A stretch of DNA of 18,892 bases, taken from assembly GCA_963205525.1 (NCBI GenBank), contig CAUJJP010000008.1:1-18892 (forward strand), read 5' to 3'. Both the position numbers and the translations under genes were made by a program. Shown here in pieces: positions 14,001-18,892 of this stretch. The stretch is from Pseudomonadota bacterium. Lineage in GTDB: Bacteria > Pseudomonadota > Gammaproteobacteria > Burkholderiales > Burkholderiaceae. Numbering within the stretch: the first letter of the stretch is position 1; the number at the start of each line of letters is the position of its first letter. The notes below the pieces were generated by a model that was given only the letters and a program-made list of their open reading frames with translations, made no database searches and had not been told where the DNA came from.

Positions 14001-14830
14001 AGCGCAAATGCCTCCTCGATCTGGGCCACCGTGGCACGCGTTTCGCGCGCACGCTGGTAGACGGCGCGGCTGCCGGCGTAGAGCACGCCCATGTTGAAGC
14101 CGTCGTCGGTCATGATCCGGCGCGCGGCGCGCGCCGGATCGTCGGTCTCGGGCACCGCGGCCTTGTGCACGTGGTCCTTCCATTCGCGCTGCTCGGGGCG
14201 GAAGGTGACGCAGGGGCTGAGGATCTCGACGAAGGAGAAGCCCGGGTGCTTGATCGCCTGCGCGATCGTCTCTGCGGTGCCGTTGGGGTCGCCGGAGAAG
14301 GCGCGGGCGACGAAGTTCGCGCCCGCTGCGAGCGCGATCACCAGCGGGTGGAAGGCGCGGATGCCGGTGCCGCCGGGGGCGAGCTTGTTGTCCCAATCGG
14401 GTTCGGTGGTCGGCGAGGCCTGGCCCTTGGTCATGCCGTAGACGTGGTTGTCCATCACGATGTAGGTGATGTCCACGTTGCGCCGGCAGGCGTGCAGGAA
14501 GTGGTTGCCGCCGATCGAGTAGCCGTCGCCGTCGCCGCCGGCCACCACCACCGTGAGGTCGGGGCGCGCCACCTTCAGGCCGGCGCCGGCGGCCAGGGCG
14601 CGCCCGTGCACGCCGTGAAAGCCGTAGCAGTTGGTGTAGGCCGGGATGCGCGAGCTGCAGCCGATGCCGGAGACCACCGCGATCTCGTGCGGTGGCCGCT
14701 GCAGGATGGCCAGCGCCTTGGTCACCGAGCCGAGCACGGTGTAGTCGCCGCAGCCCGGGCACCAGATCGGCTTGTAGTCGCTCTTGTAGTCGGCGGCGGT
14801 CAGCAGCGCCGGGGTCGCCATGTCGTTCAT
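13997..14830 (-). CDS. korB: 2-oxoglutarate:ferredoxin oxidoreductase, beta subunit (KorB)
   Basis: KorB is the thiamine-diphosphate and Fe-S subunit of 2-oxoglutarate:ferredoxin oxidoreductase, which makes succinyl-CoA and reduced ferredoxin. The 277-residue protein has WCPGCGDY (Cys24, Cys27), GIGCSSR (Cys58) and SPCVTF (Cys207), giving the four expected [4Fe-4S] ligands. The ThDP-binding motif GDGDGYSIGGNH lies at 99-110. The ATG at 14830 overlaps the korA stop (ATGA), and a second in-frame ATG follows three codons later. In Thauera this enzyme is known to supply ferredoxin to benzoyl-CoA reductase, and the divergent had-oah genes fit that role. The family also includes related oxoacid oxidoreductases, so the substrate rests partly on context. 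Confidence 0.94.
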   Translation of the reverse strand: MNDMATPALLTAADYKSDYKPIWCPGCGDYTVLGSVTKALAILQRPPHEIAVVSGIGCSSRIPAYTNCYGFHGVHGRALAAGAGLKVARPDLTVVVAGGDGDGYSIGGNHFLHACRRNVDITYIVMDNHVYGMTKGQASPTTEPDWDNKLAPGGTGIRAFHPLVIALAAGANFVARAFSGDPNGTAETIAQAIKHPGFSFVEILSPCVTFRPEQREWKDHVHKAAVPETDDPARAARRIMTDDGFNMGVLYAGSRAVYQRARETRATVAQIEEAFAL

Positions 14831-16614
14831 GCGCAAGCCTCCTGGCGGGCCACCGATGCGGCCCAGTCGGACAACGCGGGCACCAGCGCGCCGGGCCGCA
14901 GGGGCAGCGGACCGGCGCGGTGCAGGCCGCGCGCGCGTCCGGGCAGGTCCAGCCGGCTGCGAAGATAGCGCAGCAGCTGGCCGCCGTGATTCTGTTCCAC
15001 CACCAGCACCTGGCGCACGCCGGCCAGCGCGGCGTCCATGCGCTCCTGGCTCAGCGGGGCGAGCAGGCGCAGCGCCACCAGGCGCAGCGGGGTGCCGCTG
15101 GCGGCCAGGCGTGCAATCGCCTCGCGCACCGCGCCGGTGGTGGAGCCGAAGGTGACGATGGCCAGTTCGGCGTCGCCCTCGACGTCGGCCCAGCGGCTGC
15201 CGTAGTCGTGCTGGGTCAGCTTGCGTTCGCGCTTGGCGAGCTGGCGCGCGTGGTCGGCGGCCTGGCTGCTGGGGATGCCGCGCTCGGTGTGCTCCAGGCC
15301 GTCGGCGGTGTAGACCGTTCCCGGCGTGCCCGGCACCGCCATCGGCGAGATGCCCGAGGGCGTGTCGCGGTAGCGCAGATAGGGTTCGCCCTCCACCGCC
15401 TGCGCCACCAGCCGGCGCGCCGGCTCGGCGGGCGGCGCCGGCCGGTCGATGATGGCGCGCGACTGGCCCATGACCTGGTCCGAGAGCACCAGGGTCGGCG
15501 CCTGCAGGGTTTCGGCCAGGTGCACCGCCCACTCGGTGGCGCTCAGGCAGTCGGCGATCGAGGTCGGCGCCACCACCAGCCGCGGCGCGTCGCCGTGCAG
15601 GCCGTCGACGGCGAACGAGAGGTCGGACTGCTCGCTCTTGGCCGGGATGCCGGTGGAGGGGCCGCCGCGCATGACGTCGACGATCACCACCGGCACCTCG
15701 GCGGCCACCGCCAGGCCTATGCCCTCGGTCATCAGCGCCAGGCCGGGACCGGCGGTGGCGGTGAGCGAGGGCACGCCGCCGTAGCTGGCGCCGATGATCA
15801 TGTTGACCGACGCCAGCTCGTCCTCGGCCTGCAGCAGGGTGCCGCCGACCTTGGCCAGCGCCGGGGCCATCCACTCCAGCAGCTCGGTGGCGGGGGTGAT
15901 GGGGTAGGCGGCGACGAAGCGGATGCCGCCGCGCAGCGCGCCCGCGCCCGCCGCCTCGTTGCCGGAGATCAGCCAGCGGCCCTCGGCCACCGTGGCCGGC
16001 AGCGCCGCCGGGGCCGGGCGCGCGCCTTCCAGCGCCAGCGCGGCGTCGATGCCGGCCTGCAGCGAGGCCAGGTTCTTGGCCAGCGCCTCCGGGCCGCGCT
16101 TCCAGCTCGCGCGCAGCGCCTCTTCCAGGGCCGCCGCCGGCACGCCGGCCAGGGTGCCGGCGTAGCCGGTGGCGACCATGTTGACCCAGCCGCCGGCTGC
16201 CTTGGCCATCTTCTTGAGCGGCAGCGAGACCAGGCGCGCGCCCTTGGCCAGCAGCACCGCGGGCGCCTCGCCCTCGTCGGTGTCGCCGATGAGCAGGCTT
16301 TGCGGACCGAGCGGAATCTCGTCGGCAAAGCGGTTCAGGTTCATCCAGTCGATCGCCAGCAGCATGTCGAACTGGTCGTCCAGCGTCGTCGGCGCGGTGG
16401 CGCCCAGGCGCAGCAGGGCGGCGGCCTCGCCGCCGCGGATCTGCGGCCCGCTGGTGCGCACGAACAGGCCGTACAGGCCGGCGCGGGCGGCGGCGTCCAG
16501 CACCAGGGTGCCGGCGGTCATGACACCGGCGCCGCCGCTGCCTGCCAGTGCAAGCGAGTAGCTGCGTACCGGCGCGGCCGGTGTTGGGTTGGCGACTTCG
16601 GCGGACACGTTCAC
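14827..16614 (-). CDS. korA: 2-oxoglutarate:ferredoxin oxidoreductase, fused gamma-alpha subunit (KorA)
   Basis: The 595-residue KorA combines the gamma domain (about 18-190) and the alpha domain (about 205-595). The gamma domain has GSGGAGVMTAG and TSGPQIRGGEAA, and the alpha domain has YPITPATELLEWMA, ASVNMIIGASYGG and TATAGPGLALMTEGIG. It binds CoA and 2-oxoglutarate and works with KorB. The reading frame opens with GTG at 16614; a second GTG at 16608 is better placed behind GGAG (16617-16614, 5 nt spacing) and may be the true start. The stop overlaps korB by 4 bp. It is the first gene of a leftward unit with korB, a ferritin-like gene and a RidA-like gene, and is divergent from had. Regulation with had from the shared 160-bp region is likely. 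Confidence 0.94.
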   Translation of the reverse strand: MNVSAEVANPTPAAPVRSYSLALAGSGGAGVMTAGTLVLDAAARAGLYGLFVRTSGPQIRGGEAAALLRLGATAPTTLDDQFDMLLAIDWMNLNRFADEIPLGPQSLLIGDTDEGEAPAVLLAKGARLVSLPLKKMAKAAGGWVNMVATGYAGTLAGVPAAALEEALRASWKRGPEALAKNLASLQAGIDAALALEGARPAPAALPATVAEGRWLISGNEAAGAGALRGGIRFVAAYPITPATELLEWMAPALAKVGGTLLQAEDELASVNMIIGASYGGVPSLTATAGPGLALMTEGIGLAVAAEVPVVIVDVMRGGPSTGIPAKSEQSDLSFAVDGLHGDAPRLVVAPTSIADCLSATEWAVHLAETLQAPTLVLSDQVMGQSRAIIDRPAPPAEPARRLVAQAVEGEPYLRYRDTPSGISPMAVPGTPGTVYTADGLEHTERGIPSSQAADHARQLAKRERKLTQHDYGSRWADVEGDAELAIVTFGSTTGAVREAIARLAASGTPLRLVALRLLAPLSQERMDAALAGVRQVLVVEQNHGGQLLRYLRSRLDLPGRARGLHRAGPLPLRPGALVPALSDWAASVARQEACA

Positions 16615-16639
16615 TCCCTGCTTGACGGTGCCGCCAGTG

Positions 16640-16654
16640 GATCCGCAGCGGATC
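16640..16654. promoter_or_regulatory. Perfect palindrome in the korA/had intergenic region (candidate operator)
   Basis: GATCCGC-A-GCGGATC is a perfect 7-bp inverted repeat with a 1-nt centre, 26 bp upstream of the korA start. It could be an operator or a small hairpin in the korA leader. The sequence itself does not tell which protein would bind. Confidence 0.4.
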
Positions 16655-16663
16655 TCGAAGTCG

Positions 16664-16677
16664 CTGATCTAGTTCAA
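16664..16677. promoter_or_regulatory. FNR/AcpR-like box in the korA/had intergenic region
   Basis: CTGAT-CTAG-TTCAA matches the FNR consensus TTGAT-N4-ATCAA in 8 of 10 conserved bases. In Azoarcus the FNR-like regulator AcpR activates the anaerobic benzoate promoter through such a site, so a box here fits an anaerobic pathway. It is roughly midway, 50 bp from korA and 97 bp from had. Binding is inferred. Confidence 0.45.
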
Positions 16678-16721
16678 GGATTTGCGGCTGCCGATCATCA
16701 AAATGCGCTCAAACCGGCATC

Positions 16722-16739
16722 GTGGTACCGAATTACCAC
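16722..16739. promoter_or_regulatory. Perfect inverted repeat upstream of had (candidate operator)
   Basis: GTGGTA-CCGAAT-TACCAC is a perfect 6-bp inverted repeat with a 6-nt spacer. It ends 35 bp before the had ATG, where a repressor would block transcription. The size and spacing suit a dimeric helix-turn-helix regulator; the family is not certain. Confidence 0.5.
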
Positions 16740-16774
16740 AAGACACCGGGAAAACCCTTAGCAGGAGATTGTGC

Positions 16775-17842
16775 ATGCCCTTGTCCGCGTACCGCTGGCA
16801 GATGGTCGCGCCGGGACAACCCTTCGAGCGCGTCGAGTTCGATGCCACCCCCGGCGCTGGTGAGGTTGCGCTCGCGGTCGCCGGCTGCGGCGTCTGCCAC
16901 ACCGACCTCGGCTACTGCTGCGACGGCGTGCGCACCAACCACGCGCTGCCGCTCACCCTGGGCCACGAGATCAGCGGCCGGGTGGTTGCCACCGGCGCCG
17001 GCGCCGAGGCCTGGATGGGGCGCGCGGTGATCGTGCCCGCGGTCCTGCCCTGCGGCGAATGCGATCTGTGCCGGCGCGGCCTGGCCACCATCTGCCGGGC
17101 GCAGAAGATGCCCGGCAACGACATCCAGGGCGGCTTCGGCTCGCACATCGTGGTGCCGGCGCGCGGCCTGTGCCCGGTCGACGAGACCCGGCTCGCCGCC
17201 GCCGGCCTCACGCTGGCGCAGGTGTCCATCGTCGCCGACGCCCTCACCACGCCCTACCAGGCGGTGCAGCGCGCCGGCGTGCAGCCGGGCGACCTGGCCA
17301 TCATCAACGGCGTCGGCGGCGTCGGCGGCTACTGCGTGCAGGTGGCGCGCGCCTTCGGCGCCGAGGTGATCGCGATCGACGTCGACCCGCGCAAGCTCGA
17401 CGCCGCGGTGAAGGACGGCGGCGCGGCGCTGGCGCTGAATGCGCGCGAGCTCGACGCCAAGGCGCTGAAGAAGGCGATCAACGACTTCGCCGCCCAGCGC
17501 GGGCTGCGCCGCACCGAGTGGAAGATCTTCGAATGCTCCGGCACCGCCGCCGGGCAGACCACCGCCTTCGGCCTGCTGGTGCACGGCGCCACGCTGGCGG
17601 TGGTGGGTTTCACGATGGACAAGGTCGAGCTGCGCCTGTCCAACCTGATGGCCTTCGACGCGCGCGCGATCGGCAACTGGGGCTGCCCGCCGGAGCTCTA
17701 TCCGGGGGCGCTGGACCTCGTCCTGGACGGCAAGGTCAAGCTCGCAGCCTTCGTCGAGACCTACCCGCTGGCGGACATCAACCGGGTCTTCGACGCCGTG
17801 CACAAGCGCGAGATCACCCGCCGCGCCGTGATGGTGCCCTGA
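16775..17842 (+). CDS. had: 6-hydroxycyclohex-1-ene-1-carbonyl-CoA dehydrogenase
   Basis: Had is the NAD-dependent alcohol dehydrogenase of the anaerobic benzoyl-CoA pathway; it oxidises 6-hydroxycyclohex-1-ene-1-carbonyl-CoA to the 6-oxo compound. The 355-residue protein is a zinc-type medium-chain dehydrogenase. It has [11 protein letters not shown] (Cys41) and GHE (His64, Glu65) for the catalytic zinc. The structural-zinc set Cys93, Cys96, Cys99 and Cys107 is present, with a Rossmann motif GVGGVGG (179-185) and Asp202, which favours NAD. The ATG at 16775 has AGGAG (16763-16767) 7 nt upstream. oah follows after 45 bp, and this pairing, together with divergent korAB, singles out Had among similar alcohol dehydrogenases. 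The promoter region carries an FNR-like box and an inverted repeat. Confidence 0.94.
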   Translation: MPLSAYRWQMVAPGQPFERVEFDATPGAGEVALAVAGCGVCHTDLGYCCDGVRTNHALPLTLGHEISGRVVATGAGAEAWMGRAVIVPAVLPCGECDLCRRGLATICRAQKMPGNDIQGGFGSHIVVPARGLCPVDETRLAAAGLTLAQVSIVADALTTPYQAVQRAGVQPGDLAIINGVGGVGGYCVQVARAFGAEVIAIDVDPRKLDAAVKDGGAALALNARELDAKALKKAINDFAAQRGLRRTEWKIFECSGTAAGQTTAFGLLVHGATLAVVGFTMDKVELRLSNLMAFDARAIGNWGCPPELYPGALDLVLDGKVKLAAFVETYPLADINRVFDAVHKREITRRAVMVP

Positions 17843-17887
17843 GCCCCGATCCTTCAACTCTCCGAACCCGTCTTCCGAGGAATCCAG

Positions 17888-18892
17888 ATGACCCGCGAAT
17901 TCAAGAACCACGACCTGTTCGAGGACTTCAGCAAGCCCGGCGTGCGCTACGAGAAGCGCGCCGCCAAGCGTCCCGACGGCAGCGAGGTGGCCGGCCTGTA
18001 CAACGTGTGGATCACGCTGGACAACCCGACCCAGTTCAACAGCTACACGACCGACATGGTCAAGGGCGTGATCCTGGCCTTCCGCGCCGCGAGCAACGAC
18101 CGCTCGGTCAACTGCGTGGTTTTCACCGGCGCCGGCGACAAGGCCTTCTGCACCGGCGGCAACACCAAGGAGTACGCCGAGTACTACGCCGGCCACCCGC
18201 AGGAGTACCGCCAGTACATGCGGTTGTTCAACGACATGGTGAGTGCCATCCTGGCCTGCGACAAGCCGGTCATCTGCCGCGTCAACGGCATGCGCATCGG
18301 CGGCGGCCAGGAAATCGGCATGGCCTGCGACTTCTCGGTCTCGAGCGACCTCGCGCGCTACGGCCAGGCCGGTCCCAAGCACGGTTCGGCGCCGATCGGC
18401 GGTGCGACCGACTTCCTGCCGGTGATCGTGGGCGCCGAGCGCGCGATGGCCGCCTGCGTCCTGTGCGAGCCCTTCAGCGCCCACAAGGCCTATCAGATGG
18501 GCGTGCTCAGCGAGATCGTGCCGGCGCTCAAGGTGGACGGCAAGTTCATCGCCAACCCGACCGTCGAGACCCAGCGCATGGTCGACGAGTTCGGTCGCAA
18601 CGTCTACGGCGAGGCCAAGACCGGCGCCGCGCTGGAAGAGGGCAAGGCGCTCATGAAGCGCGGCACGGTCGACCTCTCGCTGCTCGACGCCAAGGTCGAG
18701 GAGCTGTGCGCCAAGATGCTGCTGACCTTCCCGGACTGCACGACCAAGACGATCGAGGAACTGCGCAAGCCCAAGCTCGACATCTGGAACCGCAACAAGG
18801 AAAACGCGCGTGCCTGGCTGGCGCTGAACATGATGACCGAGGCGCGCTCGGGCTTCACCGCCTTCAACGAAGGCTCCAAGGACGACCGCGAA
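17888..18892 (+). CDS. oah: 6-oxocyclohex-1-ene-1-carbonyl-CoA hydrolase (partial)
   Basis: Oah (BamA) is the crotonase-fold enzyme that adds water and hydrolytically opens the ring of 6-oxocyclohex-1-ene-1-carbonyl-CoA to 3-hydroxypimelyl-CoA. The first 335 residues are present and the frame runs open off the right edge; the family is about 375-380 residues. The crotonase core is visible as VVFTGAGDKAFCTGGNTKEYAEYY (77-100), then CDKPVICRVNGMRIGGGQEIGMACDFSV (124-151), the oxyanion-hole regions. QAGPKHGSAPIGGATDFLP (160-178) follows and is characteristic of this enzyme. The ATG at 17888 has GAGGA (17877-17881) 6 nt upstream. It lies 45 bp after had on the same strand. The identity is firm; only the C-terminus is missing. 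Confidence 0.96.
   Translation, partial: MTREFKNHDLFEDFSKPGVRYEKRAAKRPDGSEVAGLYNVWITLDNPTQFNSYTTDMVKGVILAFRAASNDRSVNCVVFTGAGDKAFCTGGNTKEYAEYYAGHPQEYRQYMRLFNDMVSAILACDKPVICRVNGMRIGGGQEIGMACDFSVSSDLARYGQAGPKHGSAPIGGATDFLPVIVGAERAMAACVLCEPFSAHKAYQMGVLSEIVPALKVDGKFIANPTVETQRMVDEFGRNVYGEAKTGAALEEGKALMKRGTVDLSLLDAKVEELCAKMLLTFPDCTTKTIEELRKPKLDIWNRNKENARAWLALNMMTEARSGFTAFNEGSKDDRE

Noticed and set aside
14692..16761. Long plus-strand open frame opposite korA
   Set aside because: The minus strand encodes well-supported KorA and KorB; this frame has the repetitive shadow composition.

Overview
The window is very GC-rich, densely coded DNA with GTG starts and ATGA/GTGA gene overlaps. Its gene content points to a facultatively anaerobic, aromatic-degrading betaproteobacterium of the Rhodocyclales (Thauera/Azoarcus/Aromatoleum type). 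The strongest sign is the right end, which holds enzymes of the anaerobic benzoyl-CoA pathway (Had, Oah), the KorAB ferredoxin reductase that supplies it with electrons, and glutaryl-CoA dehydrogenase for its lower part. The genus is an inference; no 16S or other marker is present.

Layout. (1) 1-3325: a leftward molybdenum-enzyme end, with the [2Fe-2S] subunit of a xanthine dehydrogenase/CO dehydrogenase-type hydroxylase (cut by the window edge) and moeA. Divergent from moeA are two exported proteins of unknown role, the second being DUF2145. (2) 3326-8615: a complete selenocysteine decoding locus, with a possible leader ORF, selA, selB and the tRNA-Sec gene selC. It continues into a glycine-cleavage-H-like lipoyl protein, a DsrE-like protein and a YdjA-like nitroreductase. 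No selD and no selenoprotein gene lies in the window. (3) 8702-11087: further molybdoenzyme functions, with a DUF364 protein (leftward), a stand-alone ModE-type winged-helix regulator and xdhC (rightward). (4) 11116-11583: a bacterioferritin that lacks the haem-ligand methionine, followed by a strong terminator hairpin and short tandem repeats. (5) 11725-16614, leftward: korA-korB-diiron ferritin-like protein-RidA-like protein, then gcdH. (6) 16775-18892, rightward: had and oah (oah cut by the edge), divergent from korA across a 160-bp region that carries an FNR-like box and two perfect palindromes.

How the parts fit. KorAB oxidises 2-oxoglutarate to give the reduced ferredoxin used by ATP-dependent benzoyl-CoA reductase. 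Had and Oah oxidise and hydrolytically open the alicyclic ring product, and GcdH acts after beta-oxidation has produced glutaryl-CoA. Molybdenum cofactor synthesis (MoeA), enzyme maturation (XdhC) and the Fe-S subunit point to a molybdenum hydroxylase encoded to the left of the window. The Sec genes imply at least one selenoprotein elsewhere in the genome.

The most interesting signals are a 33-bp element found both upstream of the molybdenum hydroxylase gene and upstream of selA, the lipoyl/DsrE pair attached to selABC, a possible translationally coupled selA leader ORF, and the structured korA/had promoter region.
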